NCBI RefSeq assembly: GCF_000949385.2
Contig: NZ_JYKO02000001.1
Coordinates: 4,102,770 to 4,166,769 of the forward strand
Direction of reading: 5' to 3'
DNA length: 64,000 bases
From: Pseudomonas sp. LFM046
GTDB taxonomy: Bacteria > Pseudomonadota > Gammaproteobacteria > Pseudomonadales > Pseudomonadaceae
A model generated the notes under the pieces. The model searched no databases, was not told the DNA's origin, and was given only the letters and a program-made list of their open reading frames with translations. Made by a program: the position numbers and the translations under genes. This document shows positions 10,601 to 18,113 of the stretch, in pieces (the stretch's first letter is position 1; the number at the start of each line of letters is the position of its first letter).

Positions 10601-13600
10601 GCCGCTGGTCTGGGTGTAACTGGTGCCCGCGTCAGCCGCCCTGAAATTCGGCGTGGTCAGGCGCGGGAAGACCGTATCGGCCGCGCCAAACTCGGTCTGA
10701 GACTGAAGCACGTTGTTTTCCGTGCCCAGTACGGTGCGCAACCCGAAGGGCACCCGGACGTTCGGCAGCAGCGACTGCAGATTCTCACCCGCGGCGTTGC
10801 GCTCCGCGATCACGATCTGATCGAGGATGAAGGCAAGGTCCGATTGCGTGTAATGCACGCCGGTACTGGGTGCCGTGGTTTGGGGATCGATCAGCGAAGG
10901 CGTCGGCGCGGCAGCCGGAGCACCGGCCACAACCGCCGTGGTCGGAGCCGAGAACACCTGCTCGGCCACGCCGTGGTCGTCGACATAGATCGCCTTGACC
11001 CGGATGACCAGGCCGGCCAGATCCGGTGTCACGACCAGGGTCGGCGAATCCGCCCGCTCGAAGCCTACGCCGATGCGCCCCGGTCCGACGATGATGTCTT
11101 CGAAGACGCCCGAACCGGCCGCCGCCTCCACCTGCCACACGTAACTGATGGAGTTGTGGATGACGCCACCTGCATTGTCGCCATCACGAATGGCCGCCGC
11201 CGACGCGGTCAGCGTCTGGCCAACGGTCGGGGCGGTGTTGCTGATGGTCAGCGCGCCCACCGGCTCGGCATTGAGACCGGCCACGAGGACCACGGCCTGA
11301 TCGGAGAACTGCAGGCGCTCGATATGGGTCAGGCGATCGGTCTCTTCCTGGCCGACATTGTCGGTGACGGTCACGATGTCATTGGCGCCGATATTCAGCG
11401 GGACGGTGGGGTCTATTTCCACCCCGTTGACCGCGATGCTGTAGTTGGCCAGCGGACCGAGGAAGTTGGCGGTGTCGAAGCCGCCCTGCCCCGGCAGGAT
11501 CTCCCGCGTGGCGACCAGTTGGCCGGGGTTGTAGGTGCCGTTCAGCATGAGCGGAATCAGCGGCACCATGCTGTCGAAGCTGGCAATCTCCGGCCCGGTG
11601 CCGTCCAGGTTCTGGTGCACGCTGATGCGGACATTCAGCCACTTGTCGCCGTCGATGACGTCGCTGCCGCCACGGCCTTCGATGATGTCGCTGCCATCGC
11701 CGCCCAGGATGATGTTGCCCGCACCGAATTGGTCATCCGCCGTGCCCAGGATGCCGTCCGGGCCGGCCGCCGCCTCGCCGAGCAGGTCACGTAACCCGCT
11801 GATGAGGTCGAAGTTGGTGAGGATGCTGCCCCGGGCGGTGATGTTGGCGATGATCGCCGCGTTCTGCTCATCGCCGCGCAGGAAGTCGCCGAATGCCGAC
11901 CCGGACAGGCCCTCCACCTCCGCGAAACGGTCGTAGACGGCATCGGCCGATTGCGCGAATGCGCCCACGATGGCGTCGTCCGCGTTCACCATCGGGTGGT
12001 AGGGGCTGAAGAACGGCACCACCATGTCGACGGTGACGCCGTACTTGTCGTTCTTGTAGGTGGTCCAGTCGAACCCGGACATGCCGTCGAACTTGTCCTG
12101 GGCGTCGCTGCCGACGGAAATGTCGTCGCCGCCCTCGCCGATCATTTCATCGAAGCCGCCCTTGCCGACAAAAATATCGTTGCCCGGCACATCGTCGGTC
12201 AGGGTCGGGCTCATGTTGTCGCCCGGTGCGCCGTCCTGGGTGCCGCCTTCGATCCAGTCATCGCCTTCGTTGCCGGTCGGCGCGAGGTTCACCGTGGCGC
12301 CGAGGATGAAGTCGTCACCGGCACCGCCGAAGGTCATCGTGATGTCTTCGGTGGTGATGACGAAATCCTTGCCCGCGCCGCCGAGCACCAGGTTGTTCCC
12401 GGCGATGGTCGAGTTGCCGGCCTGGATGACGTCGTTGCCGTCCTCGCCACGGATGGTGTCATCACCGCCCATGTCGGTGATGATGTCGTCGCCCGCCCCC
12501 CCGAACAGGTTGTCGTTGCCATAGCCGCCGTCGAGCCGGTCATTGCCGGCGTCACCGTAGACCGTGTCGTCGTCCGAATCACCGGAAATAATGATGTCGT
12601 CGCCCGCGGTGCCGCCAAGCACCACGGTGTCAGCGCCGGTGTAGTGCAGGTAATTGGTGTCCGGCCCGACCGTGTCGGGGTTGTCGCGAATCACCAGCGG
12701 CGTGATGAAGTCGGTGCGCGGCGAACCGATCGGATGCACCGACGGACCGAAGGGATCGGCGGTGGCGGGAAGGTCATCGGCCGTGCCGACGATACCGTCC
12801 GGGCCGGCCACCACGCTCGGGTTGAACTGGTGGGTCGGATCGACCTCCAGGGTGAAGGCCGGCGTCAGGAAGATGTTGGCCGACAGGTGGGTGGCGTCGC
12901 TGTTGAGCATCACCAGGTTGGAGAACGAGTTGTTCTCCAGTTCAGTGCCGAAGTTGAGCCCTGCTGTGCGCGCCAGGTAATAGAAGCGGTCGCCGTTCTG
13001 CAGGTTCTCCAGCTGGGTTTCGAAGACAAAGTTGAAGGATGAGCCCAGCAGGCCACCGAAGGGCATCTTTTCTTCGGCCAGGCCGCCGATCCAGAAGTCG
13101 ACGCTGTCCAGGCCGGTGATGGTGACGTCGTCAGCCGTGTGCAGGATGCCGTCCGCGCCGGCCTGGCTGGCCCAGGCACCCGTGCTGTGGAGGAAGTCGA
13201 GGCGGTCTGCCGGCGCCCCGGCACCACCCAGGACGATGGCTGCGGCGGCGGCGCGCTTGTCCGCCAGCGTGGTGGCACTGGTGATGGTGGAGTGGGTCCC
13301 GTACGCGGCGATGAAGTTGATCAACGACTCCGGGTGCTTCATGTGCATCACGTAATCAGCCCAACTGGTGTACGGGGTCAGCTGGCTGTCGCCGGTCATG
13401 TGGTAGAACTCACGCCGTGCCGCGTTCAGCGAGGGGATGCCGGTATCACGACCGCGCGCCAGGTTGAGGGCGGCCAGGTCCAGCGGCAGTCCGACCAGGT
13501 TGTTGCGCAGGGCTTCGGTGACGAATTCATCGATCTCGTTGCCGACCTGCCGGGTGACGCCGCGCACGATGGCGCCCGTGGCCTCCTCCGGTGTCGGTCC

Positions 13601-15415
13601 GCTGGCGGCGTAGGCCAGCGGGTTGAGGAAGGCGGCGATCAGGCCGATCTGCTGGTCATTGGTCGGGTGCATCGGGTCGGCAACGACCGGGTTGAAGTTC
13701 GGGTCGAAGCGGTCGATGTTTTCCAGCAGCATCGAGTGGCCAAAGCGGTACACGGTGTGCGCGAACTCGGCAACGATCGACGCGTCGATGGTGGTGTCGT
13801 TGCCCATGGGCGCCAGGAACACGTCCACTTGCGGCTGGATCGTGCGGGCGAATTCTTCGAACACCAGGTGCTGGTACTGCATTTCAGTGCCGAACTTGCC
13901 CGCCTGGAACAGTCGCTCGCCGTTCCACTGGAGGGCATCGATATCGGCCTGGGTCACTGGCAGTGCGGTGACCGGTGTCAGCAGCCACTCGTTGAGGAAT
14001 GCCAGGTCGTTCGACGCCAGCACCGTGGACTTGGTCTGGTCGATCAGGCGGTTGTGCTCGGAATGGAAGATCGCGTGAACGGTGGTCAGGCCGATGTTCT
14101 CGTTCACCCGACCGTCGCCGGCCATGTAGTGCTTGTCGAGCAGTTCATTATCGTAGGTACCGGGTGCCTGGACGCCGCCGATGACATTATCGGCGTCCGC
14201 CACCAGCCCGCCGGTGGGGTCGGCACTGTGGGCGATGTCGATCAGGAACTGGTGACCGGTGCCGACCGCATTGGTCAGGTCGATGGGGGCCAGCGGATTG
14301 CCTTCCACGAGCACGTCATCGGCGGTGCCGGCCAGTCCATCGGGGCCCTTCATCACGACCTGCGGGAAGCCGTTCGGGCCCTTGATGAAATTGCCATAGG
14401 CGTCGGTGGCCAGCAGCGGCACATCGAACACGTTGGCGTCAGTCAGGTTGATGCCCAGGATGTCACGCGCCTGTGCCTTGACGACGGCCCAGGTGGCCAT
14501 GCCGCCTATCACCGTATCGTCGGCGGTGCCGAAATGGCCGTCGGCGCCGAGGTCACGGTTCACGATCAGCTTGCCGGTGGCATGGGGATGCCCGTCAGGC
14601 CCGATTTCATAGGCGCGCAGGAACACCTGGTGCGACGGGTGCGAGCTGTAGGTCTGGTTCTGGTCGACAAAGGGCGAAGTGGTGTTGCTTTGCGCGTGAA
14701 TATCGTCGGCGGTGCCGAGGATGCCGTCGGGGCCAGGCAGGTTGGTGGCCCGCGTCAGCACCATGAAATTGGTCGGGCTGCCCGGCACAAAGAGCGGATC
14801 GTCAGGCTGCAACGGAATGAAGATGGTGCCACTGCCCCCCTTGGTGACCAGGTCCAGGCCATGGTCAAAGAACTGGCCAAAAAAGGTCATCCACTGATTG
14901 AACGGCGCCGTCAGGCCCGCGTCTGGCGTGATGTTGGGAATCTGGAAGACCGTCTTGTCATCAGCTGTGCCGAAGAGACCATCGAGGCCAGGGCTCGTGA
15001 CGACCTGTGAGCCGGGATTGGCGGCGGCAGCCGCAACGGCCGCCGGGTTATTGGCCGTCTGGTCCACAATCAGATTGCTGATGGTGCGTGGCTGCGAGTC
15101 GAAGACCGGCCCGCTGGTCTGGAGATAGGAGGTCGGCGTGGTACCACCGGGGTCCGCGGGACCGAAGAATCCGACCGGCTGGACCTGCGCGGTGATGAAT
15201 ACCGGATCGGTCAGGCGCGGGAAGACGTTGTCGGCAGCACCAAACTGGATTTGTCCAAAGGTCAGGTTGTTATAGATGCCAGAGACCGTGCGCAGGCCAA
15301 ACGGGACTTCTACGTTCGGCAGGATGTCGAGCAGACTTTCGCCTGCGGCATTGCGTTCAGCGATGAAAATTTGTTCGAGAATGAACTCGAGGTCGGACTT
15401 GATGAAGCTGGCCAT
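4631..15415 (-). CDS. Giant tandem double animal-type heme peroxidase with C-terminal RTX repeats (3594 aa)
   Basis: The start is the ATG at 15415 (MASFIKSDLEF), preceded by GAGGAAA and matching the paralogs; the frame stays open further upstream without homology. Module 1 has FGQFFDHGLD (Asp184/His185), GDGRVNEN (Arg436, Glu439) and YRFGHSML (His560). Module 2 repeats them at Asp1696/His1697, Arg1953/Glu1956 and His2078. These align with the myeloperoxidase distal Asp-His, catalytic Arg, heme-ester Glu and proximal His. Each module is followed by GGxGxDxx repeats and Ig-like segments ending ADxxxVSFQWQ-type. From about residue 3105 a purely RTX region holds four 82-residue repeats, and the end (TVTQADFILAT) looks like a type I secretion tail. 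There is no Sec signal. The xDGxxGTADD motif occurs 14 times. Probably secreted and calcium-dependent; PehA/MopA-like. Substrate unknown. Confidence 0.93.
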   Translation of the reverse strand: MASFIKSDLEFILEQIFIAERNAAGESLLDILPNVEVPFGLRTVSGIYNNLTFGQIQFGAADNVFPRLTDPVFITAQVQPVGFFGPADPGGTTPTSYLQTSGPVFDSQPRTISNLIVDQTANNPAAVAAAAANPGSQVVTSPGLDGLFGTADDKTVFQIPNITPDAGLTAPFNQWMTFFGQFFDHGLDLVTKGGSGTIFIPLQPDDPLFVPGSPTNFMVLTRATNLPGPDGILGTADDIHAQSNTTSPFVDQNQTYSSHPSHQVFLRAYEIGPDGHPHATGKLIVNRDLGADGHFGTADDTVIGGMATWAVVKAQARDILGINLTDANVFDVPLLATDAYGNFIKGPNGFPQVVMKGPDGLAGTADDVLVEGNPLAPIDLTNAVGTGHQFLIDIAHSADPTGGLVADADNVIGGVQAPGTYDNELLDKHYMAGDGRVNENIGLTTVHAIFHSEHNRLIDQTKSTVLASNDLAFLNEWLLTPVTALPVTQADIDALQWNGERLFQAGKFGTEMQYQHLVFEEFARTIQPQVDVFLAPMGNDTTIDASIVAEFAHTVYRFGHSMLLENIDRFDPNFNPVVADPMHPTNDQQIGLIAAFLNPLAYAASGPTPEEATGAIVRGVTRQVGNEIDEFVTEALRNNLVGLPLDLAALNLARGRDTGIPSLNAARREFYHMTGDSQLTPYTSWADYVMHMKHPESLINFIAAYGTHSTITSATTLADKRAAAAAIVLGGAGAPADRLDFLHSTGAWASQAGADGILHTADDVTITGLDSVDFWIGGLAEEKMPFGGLLGSSFNFVFETQLENLQNGDRFYYLARTAGLNFGTELENNSFSNLVMLNSDATHLSANIFLTPAFTLEVDPTHQFNPSVVAGPDGIVGTADDLPATADPFGPSVHPIGSPRTDFITPLVIRDNPDTVGPDTNYLHYTGADTVVLGGTAGDDIIISGDSDDDTVYGDAGNDRLDGGYGNDNLFGGAGDDIITDMGGDDTIRGEDGNDVIQAGNSTIAGNNLVLGGAGKDFVITTEDITMTFGGAGDDFILGATVNLAPTGNEGDDWIEGGTQDGAPGDNMSPTLTDDVPGNDIFVGKGGFDEMIGEGGDDISVGSDAQDKFDGMSGFDWTTYKNDKYGVTVDMVVPFFSPYHPMVNADDAIVGAFAQSADAVYDRFAEVEGLSGSAFGDFLRGDEQNAAIIANITARGSILTNFDLISGLRDLLGEAAAGPDGILGTADDQFGAGNIILGGDGSDIIEGRGGSDVIDGDKWLNVRISVHQNLDGTGPEIASFDSMVPLIPLMLNGTYNPGQLVATREILPGQGGFDTANFLGPLANYSIAVNGVEIDPTVPLNIGANDIVTVTDNVGQEETDRLTHIERLQFSDQAVVLVAGLNAEPVGALTISNTAPTVGQTLTASAAAIRDGDNAGGVIHNSISYVWQVEAAAGSGVFEDIIVGPGRIGVGFERADSPTLVVTPDLAGLVIRVKAIYVDDHGVAEQVFSAPTTAVVAGAPAAAPTPSLIDPQTTAPSTGVHYTQSDLAFILDQIVIAERNAAGENLQSLLPNVRVPFGLRTVLGTENNVLQSQTEFGAADTVFPRLTTPNFRAADAGTSYTQTSGLVIDSQPRTISNLIVDQTASNPAAVAATFDPGLDGILGTADDVLKVGAQVVTGTRTDGTTFQTFFNPNVSPDAGLTAPFNQWMTFFGQFFDHGLDLVTKGGSGTVFIPLQPDDPLFVPGSPTNFMVLTRATNLPGPDGVLGTADDIHENTNTTSPFVDQNQTYSSHPSHQVFLRAYVLNAAGDPVATGKLITNRDLGADGHFGTADDVEIGGMATWKVVKAQAHDILGINLTDADFNNVPLLATDAYGNFIKGPNGFPQVVMVGPDGIAGTADDVLVEGNPLAPVDLTNAVRTGHAFLNDIAHTAVPINEQTGAALLPDADTVAGGTPAPGFYDNELLDAHYIAGDGRVNENIGLTTVHSIFHHEHNRLVDHTKEVVLATAASGDLSFLNQWLLTPVTTLPADTSTLDWNGERLFQAAKFGTEMQYQHLVFEEFARTIQPMVDPFFAPTQVYDVNLDPSIVAEFAHTVYRFGHSMLLEQVDRLDPNFASSDIGLIQAFLNPLEFAGSGPTPEQAAGAIVRGVTRQVGNEIDEFVTEALRNNLLGLPLDLASINLARGRDTGIPSLNAARREFYSATGDAELKPYSSWADFVQHMKHPESLINFIAAYGTHDTITGATTLADKRAAAAAIVLGGATAPADRVDFLNSTGVWASNAGADGVLHTADDVTITGLDNVDFWIGGLAEEKMPFGGMLGSTFNFVFENQMEKLQNGDRFYYLERTASMDFGAELENNTFANLVMTNTDATHLPARVFLTPAYILEVDQVHQYNPSVVAGPDGIVGTADDLPVTADPTGPSNHPIGSPRSDFLTPLVIRDNPATPGLDTNYLHYTGADTVVLGGTANNDIIIAGDSDDDTVYGDGGNDRIDGGYGNDQLFGGTGDDIITDIGGDDVIHGEDGNDVIQGGNGLNLILGQAGQDFIITGEDAADSSGGLGNDFILGSKANEFARGGEGDDWIQGGSADGVAGDNFDAFGNDPINGNDVFMGDGGPDNFDGEGGDDIMVGSPSEADRFIGFSGYDWATYKDDPAGVTIGLNSRLRFFDQPQVPGSTASILARLDLVEGLSGSSHADFLSGDDSTAGLLAVAGAKGSILTNFDLISGLRDFVGAAGAGADGILGTADDRFDGGNIILGGAGSDIIEGRGGDDLIDGDKWLNVRISVRQNIDGTGPEIASFANMTALAPLMLNGTYNPGQLKIVREILTAAGPNFDTALFSGNLADYSVTQNANGTFTVVDSVAGRDGTDTLTNIERLQFADQAVVLGGVNAAPVGALTIDDTTPAVDQLLTVSAAGITDPDNTATGGAITGPISYFWQFEARPGSGVFEDITFFAAGEVARAEGTTAVVGSELRVAPPATLIGAVPAVPELVVATGLALRVRAVYKDQNGVLEEVFSAPTAPITAAGTGTVNVLPVGTVLISDTTPTEGSALTATNAFTDANGTTTSVFSFQWQAGTGAVFTNIAGATGPAFTPTQAQVGQLMRVVVSYVDDLGTLEQVISASTGVVGDLFNGGPGVDNFLGTAGDDIANGGAGSDILNGLAGNDILNGDGGNDTLIGGAGNDVMTGGAGNDTYDVREAGDVVVELAGGGTDTVRTSLGSYTLGANVENLLYDGTGNFVGTGNALANLLVGGVGDDVLMGKGGADTMRGGAGNDTYEVTEAGDVVVESGGAGTDTVWTSLASYTLGANLENLSYGGTGNFTGTGNALANHMSGGVGNDVLMGKGGADTMSGGAGNDTYEVTDAGDVVVESAGAGTDTVWTSLANYTLGANLENLNYGGTGNFTGTGNALDNQMGGGKGNDVLMGKGGADTMRGGAGNDTYEVTDAGDVVVELAGAGTDTVWTSLASYTLGANLENLNYGGSGNFNGTGNGLANTLTGGVGNDTLNGGAGNDTLNGGAGNDHLEGGAGNDVMNGGLGNDVFRFAAAGFGLDRIAGFDANPAGGQDLMDISGLGITAANFVASVSIVDQGANTQVTIGANHIVLVGVADATTVTQADFILAT
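5028..5945 (-). repeat. 246-bp tandem repeat, about four copies, inside second giant gene
   Basis: The landmark gtgtag recurs at 5091, 5337, 5583 and 5829, an exact 246-bp (82-codon) period. Each unit encodes a YTLGANxENL strand segment, a TGNALxN turn, two GGxGxD RTX turns and a GNDTYEVTDAGDVV strand. Copies are nearly identical at DNA level and also match the block in the third giant. Confidence 0.9.
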
Positions 15416-15570
15416 TATTGTTTCCTCGATATTTAAACAATCAGGAAACCACGCACGCGAAATAACTACGCAATCACGCGACCTGGTTATAAGAGAACAA
15501 CGACTGAACGGCAGAATCCGGTATTGCGGCCATACGATCCCCTTGCCGGGCACCAGAGACCAGCGGCGCA

Positions 15571-15600
15571 AGTTCGGGGATCAGTTCCCCATGCCGAACT
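15571..15600. repeat. Inverted repeat in divergent region between second giant and the kinase operon
   Basis: Outer arms AGTTCGG and CCGAACT enclose inner arms GGGGA and TCCCC. It lies 155 nt upstream of the giant's ATG (15415) and 42 nt upstream of the small ORF at 15642. Possible operator or transcript hairpin. I see no TTGACA-N17-TTTAGT block or HGPP ORF in this leader, unlike the other two giants. Confidence 0.4.
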
Positions 15601-15641
15601 TATTCAGACACTTGAGTTATGTATCAGGGAGGCAGGGGGCG

Positions 15642-15794
15642 ATGAACACAGTGCAGATGAATGACCACGACGCGACAGGAACAGCACGCTCTTTCCTGTC
15701 GGAATTTTTGATTTACCAGACTAATCGAGAAGCCTCCAACGTCATTCACGGCCATCTCCTGGCATCAATAGTCAATACACCTAACATTGAGTAA
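15642..15794 (+). CDS. Small protein (50 aa) upstream of sensor kinase
   Basis: The ORF is ATG to TAA, 50 codons, with GGGAGG and a purine-rich stretch before the ATG, and it ends 15 nt before the kinase ATG at 15810. The peptide (MNTVQMNDHDATG... ending VNTPNIE) is hydrophilic with one mildly amphipathic central stretch (SFLSEFLIYQ) and has no signal peptide. Good ribosome site and tight spacing suggest co-transcription with the kinase. It could be a regulator or partner of the kinase, or a leader ORF that couples translation. No family recognised. Confidence 0.55.
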   Translation: MNTVQMNDHDATGTARSFLSEFLIYQTNREASNVIHGHLLASIVNTPNIE

Positions 15795-15809
15795 AGAGGT
15801 GCCACCTGA

Positions 15810-17318
15810 ATGTGTACAGAGACAAAAGACCAGCCAAATGGTGAGACCAAGGTCAGTGAGTCGGATGCGACCTTGGTCGAATCGGAAGCAGACGAGAATG
15901 CCAGTCAGGGCGCGGCTTACAGCGAAGTCGGTCGTTTCCGGCTACGCCAACTGAGCCGCTCGACCCAGTTCGTCATCTCCGCCGCGCTCATTCTCGGCCT
16001 GACCATGACGTTCGTCGGCAACCTCGTCACCCAGAGCATCGAAGATGCAACGGTTCAAGCAGCGGCAGAAACCGGTGCGCGTTACATGGAGAACTTTCTG
16101 GAACCGTTCGTGCAGGAACTCGGCACATCCAGAGTTATTCCTGAAGAGACCATCCAGACCATTGACAAACTTCTTTCTGAAACTTCGCTCAGCACCCATA
16201 TTGTTTCGGTGAAGATTTGGCTTCCGGATGGCACCATTGTCTACAGCACCGACAAGTCCGTGATCCAGAAAAAATTCAAAATCACCGAAATTTCCAATGC
16301 ACTGGCAGGCAATATCACCACGGCACTGGACGAAGACATTGGCGTCAACCCCGTGGATGACGTGGAGGATGCTTTCGAAAAAAGACTTAACGTACCGCTC
16401 TACGAAATATTTGCCCCATTGCGCGAAGCCGGCACCGGAAAAATCCTCGCTGTGGGTGAGTTTTATGAGACTGCGGAAGCGTTGCAACGTGAAATCACGA
16501 AAGTCCACAAGAAGGTCTGGCTGATCGTCGGCACGGCAACGATCTCCATGCTTCTTCTGCTCTTCTTCATCGTCCGGCGCAGCGACCTGATCATAAGGAA
16601 ACAGGAAGAAATCCTGAGAGCCAGAATGCGTGAGCAGGCCATGCTGCTCTCGAACAATGCCTTTCTACAGAACAGGGTCGACGCCGCCAATCGCGAGTTT
16701 TCCAGGATCAACGAACTGACTCTTCGCCGCATCGGGGCTGACCTTCATGACGGCCCGGCGCAATTGTTGTCGCTCATCCTGCTGCGCCTTGAAGAGCTCG
16801 ATGACTCGGAAAACGCCGCGAACAAGGAAGTATTCGAAATGGTCCGCCACGCCGGCCAGGATGCCTTGGACGAAGTTCGCGAAATCTCGCTTGGTCTGGC
16901 ACTTCCGGAGATCAACGACCTGACGCTTCAGGAAGCGCTGGTCCTGCTCGCCGCGCGCCACGAGGATCGAACCGACACGCAGGTGGACATGGAGCTTGAA
17001 GCACTGCCCGACGACGTCCCCGTCTCGCACAAGATCTGCATCTATCGGTTCGCCCAGGAAGCGCTCAACAACGCCTATGCCCACGCCGGCGGCAAGGGGC
17101 AAAAGCTCAGCGCCGCGTATCGCGACGGATTGCTGGAAGTGCAGGTGGAGGATTCGGGGGACGGAATTTCAGCGGAGAAACCCGGTGTTCAGGCCCGGGG
17201 CCGGACTCACTTGGGCCTTGTCGGCATGCGCTACCGTGTCGAATCCCTGGGTGGTGTATTCACCATCGATTCTGCGCCCCATGCCGGAACCAGGGCCAAG
17301 GCGCAGTTCAGGATCTGA
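15810..17318 (+). CDS. Membrane sensor histidine kinase, HisKA_3 (NarX/DegS-like) type
   Basis: 502 residues; AGAGGTG lies about 8 nt upstream of the ATG. Two membrane segments (about 54-73 and 231-252) bracket an extracytoplasmic sensor domain of roughly 155 residues that I do not recognise. A linker coiled coil leads to the dimerisation/phosphoacceptor helix ADLHDGPAQLLS with His313, the HisKA_3 signature. The ATPase domain follows, with N-box QEALNNAYAHAG, EDSGDGIS and HLGLVGMRYRVESLGG. Such kinases pair with NarL/LuxR-type regulators, and one is encoded convergently 20 nt away (17339-18016), so the two are likely cognate. Its place between two giant peroxidase genes suggests it may control them; no direct evidence. 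Confidence 0.9.
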   Translation: MCTETKDQPNGETKVSESDATLVESEADENASQGAAYSEVGRFRLRQLSRSTQFVISAALILGLTMTFVGNLVTQSIEDATVQAAAETGARYMENFLEPFVQELGTSRVIPEETIQTIDKLLSETSLSTHIVSVKIWLPDGTIVYSTDKSVIQKKFKITEISNALAGNITTALDEDIGVNPVDDVEDAFEKRLNVPLYEIFAPLREAGTGKILAVGEFYETAEALQREITKVHKKVWLIVGTATISMLLLLFFIVRRSDLIIRKQEEILRARMREQAMLLSNNAFLQNRVDAANREFSRINELTLRRIGADLHDGPAQLLSLILLRLEELDDSENAANKEVFEMVRHAGQDALDEVREISLGLALPEINDLTLQEALVLLAARHEDRTDTQVDMELEALPDDVPVSHKICIYRFAQEALNNAYAHAGGKGQKLSAAYRDGLLEVQVEDSGDGISAEKPGVQARGRTHLGLVGMRYRVESLGGVFTIDSAPHAGTRAKAQFRI

Positions 17319-17338
17319 TCGGCCAGGCCCCCGGCCTC

Positions 17339-18016
17339 CTAATCACGGCCCTGGCTGACGGCGTACAGGCTGGCAGCCTGCTCTTTCTCCCAATGCCGCC
17401 GCACCGCTACCACGGCCTCGGTCCGGTTGCGCACATGCAGCTTGTACATGACATTGGTCATGTAGTACTTCACGGTCTTTTCGCTCAGTTCGAGCTTGAT
17501 GGCGACTTCACGATTGGTCAGCCCCTTCGCCACCTCGCGAATGACTTGCTCCTCGCGATAACTCAACTCGACCTTCTGCTTGTCACCGGTGTGCTTCCGA
17601 AGATTGCCCAGCAACTTGCCGGCGAGCTTGGCCGTGATGAAGGTTTCACCGTCAACGACGTTTCTGATCGCCATGACCAGTTCACGGCCGCTGATGCCCT
17701 TGAGCACATACCCCTGGGCGCCCGCTTCAAATGCGGAATAGGCATCCTCGATGGACTCGGACACCGTCAGCATCATGATCCTGACGTCCGGCGTACGCTC
17801 GGTGATTGTCCGGGCGGCGGCAAAGCTGTCACCCGGCATGTTCACATCCATCAGCAGGATGTCCGGAGCAAACCGCGTGGCAATGTCGACGGCATCGTCC
17901 GCCGACTCGCCCTGCTCGACTACCTCGAAGTCAGCAATTTTCTGCAGCGCCATTGCCACCCCATCCCGCAACAACGGATGGTCGTCGACAATGCCGATTC
18001 TGATCCTCGAATCCAT
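17339..18016 (-). CDS. NarL/LuxR-family response regulator
   Basis: 225 residues, with AGGAGG before the ATG at 18016. The receiver domain (1-120) has the acidic pair Asp11/Asp12 (DDHPLLRDG), phosphoacceptor Asp57 (LLMDVNMPG), Thr84 and Lys106. The C-terminal LuxR-type helix-turn-helix spans about 150-215 (LSYREEQVIREVAKGLTNRE, LSEKTVKYYM). Its 3' end faces the 3' end of the kinase gene, an unusual layout for a cognate pair. It lies 97 nt downstream of the third giant on the same strand, past a hairpin, so some transcription could come from read-through. Likely partner of the 15810-17318 kinase. Confidence 0.92.
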   Translation of the reverse strand: MDSRIRIGIVDDHPLLRDGVAMALQKIADFEVVEQGESADDAVDIATRFAPDILLMDVNMPGDSFAAARTITERTPDVRIMMLTVSESIEDAYSAFEAGAQGYVLKGISGRELVMAIRNVVDGETFITAKLAGKLLGNLRKHTGDKQKVELSYREEQVIREVAKGLTNREVAIKLELSEKTVKYYMTNVMYKLHVRNRTEAVVAVRRHWEKEQAASLYAVSQGRD

Positions 18017-18046
18017 GGGAACCTCCTCGCGAGACTTCAGCTAGAG

Positions 18047-18080
18047 CGAAAGGTGCGGGGCATTGGCCCCGCACCTTTCG
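18047..18080 (-). terminator. Hairpin after third giant gene, before response regulator
   Basis: A perfect 15-bp stem (arm CGAAAGGTGCGGGGC) with loop ATTG lies 33 nt past the giant's stop and 31 nt before the regulator's ATG. On the minus strand only a short T run exists, inside the stem, so termination may be partial. Confidence 0.6.
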
Positions 18081-18113
18081 AACCTTCAACTCAACGCAAC
18101 GTGAACGACCTCC

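Noticed and set aside
14088-14120. Loss of catalytic Arg suspected from the FHSEHNRL segment
   Set aside because: Careful alignment with myeloperoxidase shows that the catalytic Arg239 belongs to GDTRSSEM, matching GDGRVNEN here; the HSEHNRL segment aligns to LREHNRL, which is not the catalytic position.
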